From contig OX465282.1 in NCBI GenBank assembly GCA_949987705.1, forward strand, positions 86,726,070-86,790,069: a stretch of 64,000 bases of DNA. The letters are read 5' to 3'. Source of the DNA: Thereva unica. Lineage: Eukaryota > Arthropoda > Insecta > Diptera > Therevidae. How positions within the stretch are numbered: position 1 is the stretch's first letter; each line of letters opens with the position of its first letter. The position numbers and the translations under genes are program-made. Of this stretch, positions 34,300-43,854 are shown piece after piece. The notes below the pieces were generated by a model, which was not told where the DNA came from, made no database searches, and worked only from the letters and a program-made list of their open reading frames with translations.

Positions 34300-35220
34300 A
34301 ACTGTTATCCGAAACTAAAATACTTCAAGAAAAGAACATGAGTGCAAAAGGTTTCAAATGTGTCGCACAAATAGCGCGAGGATGCTCCCACAGATAAATA
34401 AAATCTTTAGGAATAAAACACATAACCGATTAGACAAGTTACGCATTCCTCGGAATCGACCAAACGAGGAGCTATTGAGATCTGCTGGCCGGAGGAACCG
34501 ACAATTATTGTACTATCAGGAAATCTATTCGGTGAACAAGAGGCTCGGGCGAATTTTGACCTTGAGAATAGGGCCTTACTGAATATTGCCCAGTGAATGG
34601 CATTCCCACGGCCCAACTATACTTTTATTGGAAAAATCGATTTCCTGTTAATATTTCACCATCTAAACAATAAGAACCCGTCCGGGGTGGATGGTGTTCC
34701 GAACATCGTCTTAAAGCATTTGCCCCTGGTGGCTATAGACACATACACCACATTGTTTAACGCATTAACAATGCCCATCTCCCAGGACACTGGAAGATGG
34801 CAGTGGTGTACCCAATACCCAAGAATGGTAAAGATAAAAGTAATCCTGCTAATCTCCAGTCAATAAGTCTTCTTCCGAAAATCAGTAAGGTGTTTGAAAT
34901 AGTGATTAATCGTTGATTATCCAAATGGGCTGAAGAACAAAAGATAATCCCCGATAACCAATTCCGATTCCAGGCAGGTATGACACAGCGTACACTGGAA
35001 CTTCATGAAAGGCCAATGTACCGGAGCGTACATGATGGATTTTGAGAAGGCATTCGATACAGTATGGATCAAAGATCTTATTTACAAACTGGTCAGACTC
35101 GGCATGACCGGACTTCAGGTATACACGATTTATAATATGATTTCCAAGAAAAAGTTCATCGTTAAAAGTGGCAACTTCGCATCAAGTTGGATCTATGATC
35201 TAGACCTAGTAATACGTTAA
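34300..35220 (+). pseudogene. Jockey-like LINE: RT fragment
   Basis: Frames read LGRILTLRIG near 34550, NNKNPSGVDGVPNIVLKHLP (about 34665-34725), MAVVYPIPKNGKDKSNPANL (about 34797-34857), ISLLPKISKVFEIVI, EQKIIPDNQFRFQAG (about 34935-34977), then YMMDFEKAFDTVWIKDLIYK (35026-35085). This is the RT core of a Jockey-group element up to just before the catalytic ADD. It has several frameshifts and stops and no endonuclease. The following 400 bases may be its 3' end. Confidence 0.75.
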
Positions 35221-36040
35221 GATGTAAGTAAGCTTAAGGTAAGGATGCGGGTTTCCTCGAACTTTTGTGTAAGGAAGCCCGTCGCCTGAGCGGGGCCACC
35301 CCAGAAGTTTTGATCTTCGTTGCTCCCGCCCAGATAGTGTTAGGTAGGAGTAAGATTAAGTAGATTAAGATAGTTTTAAGATTCTTTTTATATAAAATAA
35401 ATATAGTATCTAAGTTTTTTTTCCAAATTTTTCTTAGATATTACATTATCTTAAAGGATCTTTTTTTTCTTTCTATAAAATAAAATTAAAAATCAGATGT
35501 CTTGGCTGAAAGTAACTTATGCCTTTAGGACATAAATTAATTTAGAGTGCCTGTTGAGGGACAGTAAGTTAGATAGATAGAATAATTAACTTTAAGCATA
35601 ATTTAAATTTTTATTAAGATATATGGTAAGGTAATAAATAAAAATGGTTTTTAAAAACTAAAAACTTTCAATTGTGTCGCCCATACCTAATATTTTATAA
35701 ATTGCTCGACAGCATTGTTACCGTTTCGAGTAGAATTTTGGCAGTTTCGAGAGGAATTCACACAATATTGAAATAGAGAATAAGGCCTCAGCTCAAGTTC
35801 AGCTTCTTCTATGAGGCTGTAATTTTTGTTTCACAAGAATTGTGAGGATTTGAGATGCCTCTGTAGTAGCAATATTAAAAAATTTAACTTGGCAAAACGT
35901 GATTCATTGCGTTGTTCATTAATTTCACAAACAAACTTATCCATTTTCTTCACAGCTCCACGCTGACGGCAAGAATTTAACCGTAACTCCACCCAGAGAA
36001 CGGAAAACAAGGAGTAACCAGACGAGAAAACCGAGTGATT
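35221..36040. other. Possible LINE 3' region, otherwise no gene
   Basis: A GC-richer patch (35270-35345) then AT-rich sequence with repeated TTAAG. This could be the 3' untranslated part of the preceding LINE; no poly(A) tail or duplication was identified. Confidence 0.3.
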
Positions 36041-36145
36041 CATGGAAATCAAAATATTCAGATAATTACATTAATCATCATCTTAGACGATAGGTTTTCT
36101 GTCAGTCATGGCAGTAACTGACACCAAAACCTATCGTTTCATGGA
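36041..36145. repeat. Repeat with terminal hairpin
   Basis: Matches 28480-28590. At 36088-36137 CGATAGGTTTT and its complement AAAACCTATCG bracket a 27-base middle, giving a stable hairpin that may be the end of an inverted-repeat element. Confidence 0.5.
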
Positions 36146-36996
36146 TCCCTAACGAAGGATCTACGATGGAATGATCACTTATTTCAAATCGCTCAACAAG
36201 CCTCCTAATGCCTTGGATTAGGCAGGCGTCGACAAGGTGCAAAATCATGACATCAGACCCATCCTTTAAGCCAACGTAGGAATGTGGCAGCCCTTTCTAT
36301 ACATTGTTATTGCCAGAGCGACTGTTCTACTCCTGCCTGCACGGCAATATCCCGCAACACAAGACTAGTTCGCTCGGCCCACCCCCACACCCTACAGCCC
36401 AACCCCCTCGGACACAAAACGACCTAGAAGTTCGCTTATGAATTGAACAACTCGACTGTGGAATAATCTCTTACAGTCAGTATTTCCCAACTCGTAAAAC
36501 ATCTTAGAACTGAAACTTAAGGTTCATTGACATTTCCTTGAGCACCCCCAGAGCCCCTTTAGCCTTACCTATTCTTCTGTCTTCAAACCAAGCTTGCTAC
36601 TAGACATTTCACCACGAACTGTTGCTCCTTCTGCATCTGCTCTGTATTCAAACAGGTAAGTTTCTGAATCCTTGCTCTCGTTCACCACAGCTTTTCGAAG
36701 CAGGGCGTTTAGGGAATTTTTGGATCCACCGATGACAACGAACGTTTACTTTTTAACTCTTTTTAAGTCTACAGTGCGTAATTACACTAATTTTCGACCC
36801 ATTTTATTATTACTTCCTTATTTCGCACTCACAAAATTTAAATTCGAGTCGCAATTGTTTTTCAAGTTTCCTTATTTCACTTCTCTCTTAATTAATCCCA
36901 CTTCTGACGTTTTTACGTTACGGATCCGTAGGATTAATTAAGAAATACACTTAATTATTAAAAACCAAACACAATTTAATAACAAACACAATTCTT
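36146..36996. other. Leader-like region downstream of promoter A; no gene proven
   Basis: If the promoter-like segment at 40330-40600 fires leftwards and the LINE at 37009-40283 is discounted, 36996 down is its transcribed leader. It is A/T-rich on the transcribed strand. The first ATG on that strand is about 250 bases from the predicted start but its frame stops after six codons. A 56-codon minus-strand open stretch lies at 36569-36739 and is followed at once by a donor-like GGTAAGG. I do not recognise the product. Confidence 0.3.
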
Positions 36997-37008
36997 AAAG
37001 TTCACTAT

Positions 37009-40000
37009 CTTCTTTGTGCCCCTTTAATCCCTCATGGGACATAGGGCGGAAACAGTTGCCCTCCAGCGGACTCTGTTTTGCGCGACAGCTCTCAGCTCTG
37101 ACCAGGATCTCCCAGTTGTTGCGGCCTCTGCTAGTAGGGTCCTCCTCCACGTTGTTCTAGGTCTTCCAACTCGACGGGATCCTTGCGGGTTCCAGTCAAG
37201 GGCCTGTTTGGCTAGGTTTTCGTTATCGCGTCGCAAGGTGTGGCCAACCCAATTCCATTTCCTTCGCCTGATTTGGTCGTCTATCCTTTCTTGGCCGGCA
37301 CGGCGCCATAGCTCTTCATTTGAAATTCTATCTGGCCAGCGGATTTTTAGGATACGACGCAGGCATCTGTTGATGAAGACTTGTAGGCGCCCTGTGATGA
37401 ATTGGGTGACTTTCCATGTTTCGCAACCGTACAAAAGAACTGCCTTAACGTTGGAGTTGAACAGCCGCAATTTGGTGTTAGTTGAGATCTCCGTTGATCT
37501 CCATATGCGGAACAGGCATGCATATGCGCCTCGTGCTTTATTTATTCTGGAACTGACGTCTTCTTCTGTACCGCCATTTTCGGTAATAATGCTACCGAGG
37601 TAGCAGAATTTATCTACCAGTTCCACGTCACGGTTATTCAGCGCAGTTCGTTCAAGTGTGTTTGCATTTATCCGCATTTCTTTGGTTTTGTTCGGATTCA
37701 GCCTTAAGCCTGCTAGACTACTTTCTGTTGCCAAATTATTTAACATGTTTTTTAGCTCCTGATGTCTGTGGGCCAGCAAACAGATATCATCCGCGTAGTC
37801 GAGGTCCTTAAGGCGGTCTAGCAAACCCCATTGTATGCCGCCTGTTCTATTATCTAGAGCGTCGACAAGGATGTCATTTATTACTATAAGAAATAGTAAT
37901 GGCGAAAGTAGACATCCTTGTCGTACTCCTGAATTCACCTCGAAGCTGTCGGATAATTTTCCATTATGGAGAACTCTGCATTTGGAATTGTTGTAAAGGG
38001 CTTTTATCAATTCTATTATTTTATCAGGCAGTCCACGTCGCCGTAATGCCTGCCATATAAAGCTCCTATTAACCGAGTCGAACGCTTTCTCATAATCTAC
38101 GAAAGCTAGGTAAAGGGGGGATCGGAATTCAGTAGACTGCTCCACTATGATTCTCAAGGTGTTAATATGGTCTATACATGAGCGGCCCTTCCTGAATCCG
38201 GCCTGCTGCCTTCTAAGCGTTCGGTCTACTGCCTCTCTTATCCTTGATAATATAACGTGGGACAAGATTTTACCCACAGTAGATAATAGACAGATGCCTC
38301 TCCAGTTGTCGCATATTGTTAGGTCCCCCTTTTTGGGTATTTTGACTATGATACCTTCCGTCCAATCCTCCGGAAAGGTACAGGTGTTCCATGCTATATC
38401 CAGGATTGGCTGAAGCGCATCTGCTATGAGGCTTGAATCGGCTTTCAACAATTCTGCCGGGATGCCATCTTTTCCAGCTGCTTTACCATTGGCCATCGCA
38501 TGAATTGCGGTTACTATTTCCGTCTTGGATGGGGCCCGGGTGTTGATTCTTGTCGGCTGTGCATTGTTGCTGTTTTCCTGAGGTTCCTGTGCAAGTGAAC
38601 CATTCAGGGCGGCGAAGAAGTAATCTCTCCATCTTTGGAGTTGCTCCTCGTCGCTGCACAGCAGCCTCCCATCCGCACTCTTTACGGCATGCTTTTTAGT
38701 AGAGTGCTTTCCCGAGAGCTGTTTAGTAATTTGGTACAGCACTTTACTGTTGCCTGTGTTTGCCGCGTTTTCCGCTTTTTCTGCGAGCTCATTTATCTGC
38801 TGCCTCTTATCACGCCGCACACTTCTCTTTACTTCCCGGTGTAATTGGGAATATTCCCGTTCAAGTTGGTGACGTCTTTCCGGGTCGCTTGTAGAGTTTA
38901 CGTTATTTTTGAGGGCCCTCCTGCGTTCTATTTTTTGCCAGGTAGTGTCCGAGATCCAATGTTGCATGTTTCTCTGGACATAACCGACGCTCGTTTCCGC
39001 AGCCGTCAATATAGCGCCCTTTGTTCTACTCCACAGCTCTTCAATATTTGTGTCGTCAGAAACGGTTTGCTGGTTTAATATTTGCTGCAGGTTTCCAGCA
39101 AATTCTCGCTTTTTAGCGGTCTCCTGCAGAAGGTCAACGTTAAACCGTCTACGGTTTATAACATCGCGTTGAACGTTTCTGATTGCAGCGATTCTAAGGC
39201 GAATAGTTGCTACTACCAAATGGTGGTCGCTTCCAGTGTCCGCTCCCCTGAAGCTCCTGACATCCTCCAGAATGGTTCTCCATCTGCGGCTGACGGCCAC
39301 GTGATCTATCTGATTTCTCGTTCTACCATCGGGTGATACCCAGGTCTCTTTGTGTATCTTCTTGTAGCAAAAGTAAGTCCCACCTACCATTAGTTGATGG
39401 GAACTACAAAAGTCAACGAAAAGCTCACCATTGTTATTGGTAACTTGGCTTAGGCCTTGTTTTCCAATTGTTTGTTCAAGACCGGTGTTGTCGCGGCCGA
39501 TTTGTGCGTTTAAGTCACCCATTAATACAATGATGTCTCCCCTTGGAATAGAGCGAAAAACCTCATTCAGTCGCATATAGAACTCGTCTTTGATGTCATC
39601 TTCTGCGTCTTCAGTTGGAGCATAGCATTGGACTACCGTAGTACTTCTTAGCCTGGTACGCAGGCGCACGGTAATAATCCTCTCAGAAACTGGTGACCAG
39701 CTAATGAGGCTGGACCTGGCTTCTTTGGTGAGTATTACGCCAACGCCACTCCTACGGCTTTCAGTTTCATTTCTCCCAGAATATAAGAAGGACTCACCAT
39801 TTGGGCAGATATGTTCCCCCGCATCGGGCCATCTGGTCTCGCTAAGTCCCATGATCTTGATTTTATATCGATTCATCTCGTTGAGGACTTCATCCAGCCG
39901 TCCCTCAGCAAGCATTGTTCTCACATTCCATGATCCGATTCGTGTCCTTGTTCGAAAAGCAAAGGTCGTCGTCGTGTTGTCCATCCGGTTCCGAGGCATT

Positions 40001-40283
40001 GTTTGCCGATTCGTAGCAATGGTGTTTTTTATGGGAGCGGGTTGCTAACCCTCAGCCCAACCGACTTAAAACTCTGTTTTGTGGCGCAGAGAGCTCGCCA
40101 TTCGCCCGTCTCCCGTTAGCTCCTTCCGAAAAAGTACCCCAGGGGGCACCGCGGGGAGGTGGGATTAGGACTTGCTAACAGGTCTGCTAGGTGTTTGTAT
40201 GCAGTGGATCTTCTCGGATTTTTACAGTAGTGACAAATCGGGTGTCACCACCTTCCAAGGTCTTTGTTAGCCGTTCGCCCCCC
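37009..40283 (-). mobile_element. Full-length RTE-like LINE, 3275 bp
   Basis: A 12-bp target duplication AAAGTTCACTAT flanks it exactly (36997-37008 and 40284-40295). The 5' end (right) matches the separate 5' fragment at 1285-1414, confirming it as full length. There is a 284-base 5' untranslated part, one long intact ORF and only 15 bases after the stop codon. A very short 3' untranslated region and a single ORF are features of RTE-type elements. The intact ORF and clean duplication suggest recent insertion. It landed in the leader of promoter-like copy A. Confidence 0.9.
37024..39999 (-). CDS. LINE polyprotein: AP-like endonuclease and reverse transcriptase
   Basis: 991 residues, uninterrupted. 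Residues about 20-265 form an exonuclease-endonuclease-phosphatase domain that would nick target DNA: SWNVRT (Asn25), LSETRW (Glu54), GDLN (Asp162, Asn164), NQIDH (Asp232, His233) and SDHH (Asp258, His259) are all present. Residues about 500-790 are the reverse transcriptase, with GIPAELLK, GFRKGRS, FVDYEKAFDSV, GVRQGCLLSPLLF and catalytic YADD at 735-738. The C-terminal tail has WVGHTLRRD, LDWNPQGSRRVGRPRTTWRR, as in RTE-like elements often annotated as craniofacial-development-protein-2-like. No RNase H or second ORF is seen. All key catalytic residues are kept, so activity is plausible. The clade name is from motif resemblance only. Confidence 0.9.
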   Translation of the reverse strand: MPRNRMDNTTTTFAFRTRTRIGSWNVRTMLAEGRLDEVLNEMNRYKIKIMGLSETRWPDAGEHICPNGESFLYSGRNETESRRSGVGVILTKEARSSLISWSPVSERIITVRLRTRLRSTTVVQCYAPTEDAEDDIKDEFYMRLNEVFRSIPRGDIIVLMGDLNAQIGRDNTGLEQTIGKQGLSQVTNNNGELFVDFCSSHQLMVGGTYFCYKKIHKETWVSPDGRTRNQIDHVAVSRRWRTILEDVRSFRGADTGSDHHLVVATIRLRIAAIRNVQRDVINRRRFNVDLLQETAKKREFAGNLQQILNQQTVSDDTNIEELWSRTKGAILTAAETSVGYVQRNMQHWISDTTWQKIERRRALKNNVNSTSDPERRHQLEREYSQLHREVKRSVRRDKRQQINELAEKAENAANTGNSKVLYQITKQLSGKHSTKKHAVKSADGRLLCSDEEQLQRWRDYFFAALNGSLAQEPQENSNNAQPTRINTRAPSKTEIVTAIHAMANGKAAGKDGIPAELLKADSSLIADALQPILDIAWNTCTFPEDWTEGIIVKIPKKGDLTICDNWRGICLLSTVGKILSHVILSRIREAVDRTLRRQQAGFRKGRSCIDHINTLRIIVEQSTEFRSPLYLAFVDYEKAFDSVNRSFIWQALRRRGLPDKIIELIKALYNNSKCRVLHNGKLSDSFEVNSGVRQGCLLSPLLFLIVINDILVDALDNRTGGIQWGLLDRLKDLDYADDICLLAHRHQELKNMLNNLATESSLAGLRLNPNKTKEMRINANTLERTALNNRDVELVDKFCYLGSIITENGGTEEDVSSRINKARGAYACLFRIWRSTEISTNTKLRLFNSNVKAVLLYGCETWKVTQFITGRLQVFINRCLRRILKIRWPDRISNEELWRRAGQERIDDQIRRRKWNWVGHTLRRDNENLAKQALDWNPQGSRRVGRPRTTWRRTLLAEAATTGRSWSELRAVAQNRVRWRATVSALCPMRD

Positions 40284-40329
40284 AAAGTTCACTATAACCA
40301 CTTGCAAATTAATATCTCACGCTATTAAA

Positions 40330-40600
40330 TTCTATTTATCGCCTTTGAAATTAAACTGATTTTCAAATGCCGTTTCCACCACATTTATATATCCAAGCTC
40401 CCCCTTTATCTAACTTTAGGAACTTTCGCCCATTTTCTAGTCAGCGGTGGAATACTCTTTCCTTCTGGCAAGTTTGAGAACCTTGGTCTTCAATTATCGT
40501 TCGTTTCAGTTCTAGTCCAATTTTAATTTAGTACATATATCATATTTCAAACAGTTCATTAAATTTCCAACAGATGGCGCATAAATCATCACAATGTCGC
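40330..40600 (-). promoter_or_regulatory. Heat-shock-type promoter-like segment, copy A
   Basis: On the minus strand it holds a heat-shock-element-like CGAAAGTTCCTAAAG (about 40415-40430), a TATATAAA box (about 40384-40391) and an initiator TCAGTT (plus 40354-40359), with about 34 bases between TATA and the initiator A. About 250 bases match, in reverse complement, the segments 43655-43854 plus 46182-46265. The outer part contains CAGATGGCGCATAAATCATC, also shared. Transcription would run leftwards. It may be a duplicated heat-shock gene promoter or an uncharacterised LTR. Confidence 0.45.
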
Positions 40601-41735
40601 TGTCTGGTTGTTACTCCAGGTCACAACCATAGGCGAGCGGAAGTAAAATAAAAGTCAGTTAATTATTTCAATGTTAATCTTTTATTTTTGATTTCTGTAT
40701 TTGTATTTTAATCTTTTATTTGTCAATTCATTTCTTTTTCAATCGATCGAATTATCGAATTCATTCGCAGCGCAACCTCGATTGAATGAGCTATCGAAAT
40801 GTAGTGAGTAAAACGTCGTAGCAGCAAGTAATCGTTTCTGCTACTAATCCGGTCAAGCTGCGGATGTTTCGGATTTTATCCAATAGAGGCTGGGAAAGAC
40901 TGCCACAACAATATGTTTGACGAAAGTTTGATATTTCCGCACGTCGACTGCAGTACGTTTTCTAAATGTTGGCCCTTAAACGTTTAACTTTTGCTCAACA
41001 CACGTTTTGTTCATGCTCAAAAAATTGAACGGTCATACGGTTTAGTCAGTTTGAAATATAATACAACATTGTAGTTTTATTCCCAATATTAAAATCTGGT
41101 TAATTAAATTACTTATTAATACAAAAATGTAAAAAAAGGAAGGACTTTCGGAGTTTTTGAAATTTAAACTAACTTATTTTGTACAAAAATTATTTCGCTG
41201 AGTGTATGTATATTTTCTTTGAGAAATTCCTATCGCCAGAACCATTACTTATCAAGTAACAAAACCTTCATTTCAGAGATGAAAAAAAATTAATGGTCTT
41301 GGATGCTCTGAATAGAGAAGACGAGGAAGTGCAATTTATTACACACGGGGAAGCATTTTGGCAACACTAATGAATAGCATTCTTTACGTATTTGTGTCAA
41401 TCCCGGACAGTGGCTTTGTTATATTTATTCAAAAACTGGGAGGGATATCGTTTCTCAGCAACCATCTCGGTGAGAACGCTTCACTTGGCTAAATGTTTGA
41501 AGCAGACCCTTCGCAAAACCTGAACAAATTTCACTACGCCTATGTCCGGGATAGACAATGTATTTTGTTGTTGTGGTTAAAGTGAATGTATTTTGTTGTT
41601 GTGGCTAAAGTGGAGGGAGAGAATTAGAGAGAAAATTTCTTGATCCCAAGTGCTTCCCTCAAATCCGTGTACATGTACGCTATTTTCGGTTCCTTATCTT
41701 CTCTATTCAAAGCTTGGATGTGAAGTATCACGTCC
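40601..41735. other. AT-rich sequence between the two promoter-like copies
   Basis: No gene seen. A 27-base unit containing ATGTATTTTGTTGTTGTGG occurs twice in tandem at about 41558-41612. ATCCCGGACA and its complement (41402-41411 and about 41546-41555) bracket a 130-base stretch that may be an old MITE. Confidence 0.4.
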
Positions 41736-41739
41736 GTAT

Positions 41740-42091
41740 TTTTACGTGACAACGTCTATTAATTAGAACGTGACAACGTCTGTTATTACGTTTTGTATTA
41801 TTTTCTCAATTAATAAATTATATATTTCGAAGCAAAATTTTTTTTTGTGTGCGGGACATTTTCACACGCGCGTCCTATCTTAAACCGATTTAATAGACGT
41901 TGTCACGTCAATAAGGTGAATGAATGTATTTTTCCCGTGTAGAGGATAAATTAACGAAAATTTTGAGCCATTAACCACCCTCTAACATGTATGGGGGCGG
42001 AGATATGATTTTTTTGTGTGCGGGACATTGTCCGGGACATTTTCACACGCGCGTCCTATCTTAAACCGATTTAATAGACGTTGTCACGTCA
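41740..42091. repeat. TIR element with a duplicated right end
   Basis: The left end ACGTGACAACGTCTATTAA pairs with TTTAATAGACGTTGTCACGT, which occurs twice on the right, at about 41890-41909 and 42070-42089. The 65 bases before each right end (GTGTGCGGGACATT...CGCGCGTCCTATC) are also duplicated; the second copy has 12 extra bases. A second left-like GAACGTGACAACGTC is at about 41766. No coding sequence. Confidence 0.65.
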
Positions 42092-43189
42092 AAATGAAGT
42101 CCCATAGCACAATCCCTTCTAATACTACAGTTACTGTGTTTCCATGAGCCGGGGTAAAGTTTTCGTTAAGTAAACAGAAAGCTGTTTCCCTCAAGTTAGT
42201 GGGATGATACACGAGTCAACGTGTTTCTGCAACACACTGTCAGTTTGTTGAGCGGAGGTACACGGAGGTACGCGGAGGAGCTACACTCACCACTCTGTAT
42301 AACAACATTGCGATTTCATATGTGTGGGTGTGCATTCCAAATTATTTTCACCCAGAATCGCTTGATAGTTACGCATGCATAAACATTTTTCAAGCAACTG
42401 GAGGAAAAATAGAAATCGTTTCTAGTTTCAATCAACACCGCACACTTCGCCCTTACCCTTCCCTTGGCCTACGAACTGGGCAGAAAAAGCTCGTGCTGAT
42501 CAACATGTTGACCCGTATATCATCCCCCTTAGATCGATGCTTTTCCATTAGTGTGTTTCCATACGCCAGGGTAGAGTATTGGTTGAGTGTACAAAAGCTT
42601 TTTCCCCTCACGTCAACACGATGTCGTTTCCATGAAGGCTCTGAAGCACTGGTAGCCTTTACTGGTACATATATGTGCCAATGGCGACACAACGTTAAAT
42701 TATCTATCTTTCACTTCAGAATGCCAGGATACTGTGTTCGAGTTTGTATTTGAAACGCAAAATCCAGCTTAACCGGTCTGGTTTAGTCGAGTTTACAGTA
42801 AGGTTTTTGAACGCTCTCCGGGTTGTTTGCTTTTTCATTGTTTCTGTATACCGTGAGTTAGAGCAGCTGTCAAAAAGCAATATTGCCTGAAGTTACTCTA
42901 CAGATAGAGCAGAATACTGTGCTTTAAAGTGCTGCAGTTCAGCTTAGAGCAATATCATGAAACAAATCACTCATGAAACACATTTTACTGAGATATCTCT
43001 ACCTAGATAGCTCATTAAACATGCTTATTATTTAATTTTTTAAAAATAAAGAAATTTAATGGGAGAGCGGCAAATTATATTATAACTCGAATATTTAAAT
43101 TCATTTTCACCTTTTTTATTTACTTCATCAACATCTACGTCACCCATCGCAACAAATGAATGCCATGTTAACTGGATTTGTCATCCTTC
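42092..43189. repeat. Imperfect direct repeats; no gene
   Basis: A 75-base unit starting GTGTTTCCATGAGCCGGGGTA (about 42138) recurs at about 42551 as GTGTTTCCATACGCCAGGGTA, with AAGCT(G/T)TTTCCC following in both. They may be two ends of a decayed element. The 143-codon open frame at 42322-42753 spans one of them and is not credible as a gene. Confidence 0.4.
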
Positions 43190-43419
43190 TGCCGGGTTTC
43201 CACCAAACAGACAAAACAAGAAACAGAAACAAAAACTGTTTTTGCCAACAAAAATGTCAATGTTTTGTAAAAATCGAACAATTTTAAAAACATTTTTGTC
43301 GGAGAATAGTGTTTTTACAAACAAAACACTGTCCCATCTCGAGTGGGCGAAGCAAAACAAAACAAAATTTTAAAAACAAAACAGTTTTTTAAAACTGGCT
43401 GTTTGGTGGAAACCCGGCA
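43190..43419. repeat. MITE, TIR TGCCGGGTTTCCACCAAACA, 230 bp
   Basis: A 21-base perfect terminal inverted repeat, with A-rich arms containing AAACAAAAC repeats that also pair (GTTTTT/AAAAAC). No coding sequence; no clear target duplication. Confidence 0.8.
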
Positions 43420-43654
43420 TTATACCGAATGATTTTATATTAGGTCAATGTAGTACCACCTCGACGGATATGGCTCCAAGTGATGCCTCTCCTGTTGACG
43501 TTCAGCAAAAATGGATGCAACGATTGAGGTTTTTTGTTAAGTTACGGAAAAGATTGTGTATAGAATATATGCAGCTATTACGATATTTTCATCACTAAAA
43601 CGGGAAGCCTTCTGTATCAATTAGGAAGTATGACATAGTTCTAGTTTGCGCCAT

Positions 43655-43854
43655 TTGCGATGATTTATGCGCCATCTGTTCGTTAAAAAGCTGAATCAAC
43701 GATTATCGTTAACGACTGTGGTTGTTGTCTGAACTAATGATTTATGTACTAAACTAAAATTGGAACGAACGGTAATTGAAGTAAACTTCAAGCTTCTCGC
43801 CGAAAAGGAAAGAACATACCACTAGGCACTAGAAAAAGGACGAAGGTTCCAGAA
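43655..43854 (+). promoter_or_regulatory. Promoter-like copy B, upstream part
   Basis: Reverse-complement match of 40415-40597, including GATGATTTATGCGCCATCTG and TTTAGTTTAGTACATAAATC-type segments. It contains several GAA/TTC pentamer units (about 43770-43815) and ends with the heat-shock-element core CGAAGGTTCCAGAA (43841-43854). That core lies inside the 39-bp duplication made by the LINE that follows. Confidence 0.45.

Noticed and set aside
33991..34397. Two overlapping open frames of 73 and 116 codons before the Jockey-like LINE
   Set aside because: No motif of ORF1 or endonuclease could be found in them, so I did not extend the LINE leftwards.
37034..37603. 189-codon plus-strand open frame
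   Set aside because: It is the antisense shadow of the conserved C-terminal part of the RTE-like LINE ORF.
42322..42753. 143-codon plus-strand open frame
   Set aside because: It spans an imperfect repeat unit that is non-coding elsewhere and shows no protein family resemblance.
40601..43650. Penelope-like element bounded by the inverted promoter-like copies
   Set aside because: The interval has no RT or GIY-YIG endonuclease sequence, so the inverted copies are not explained as Penelope LTRs.
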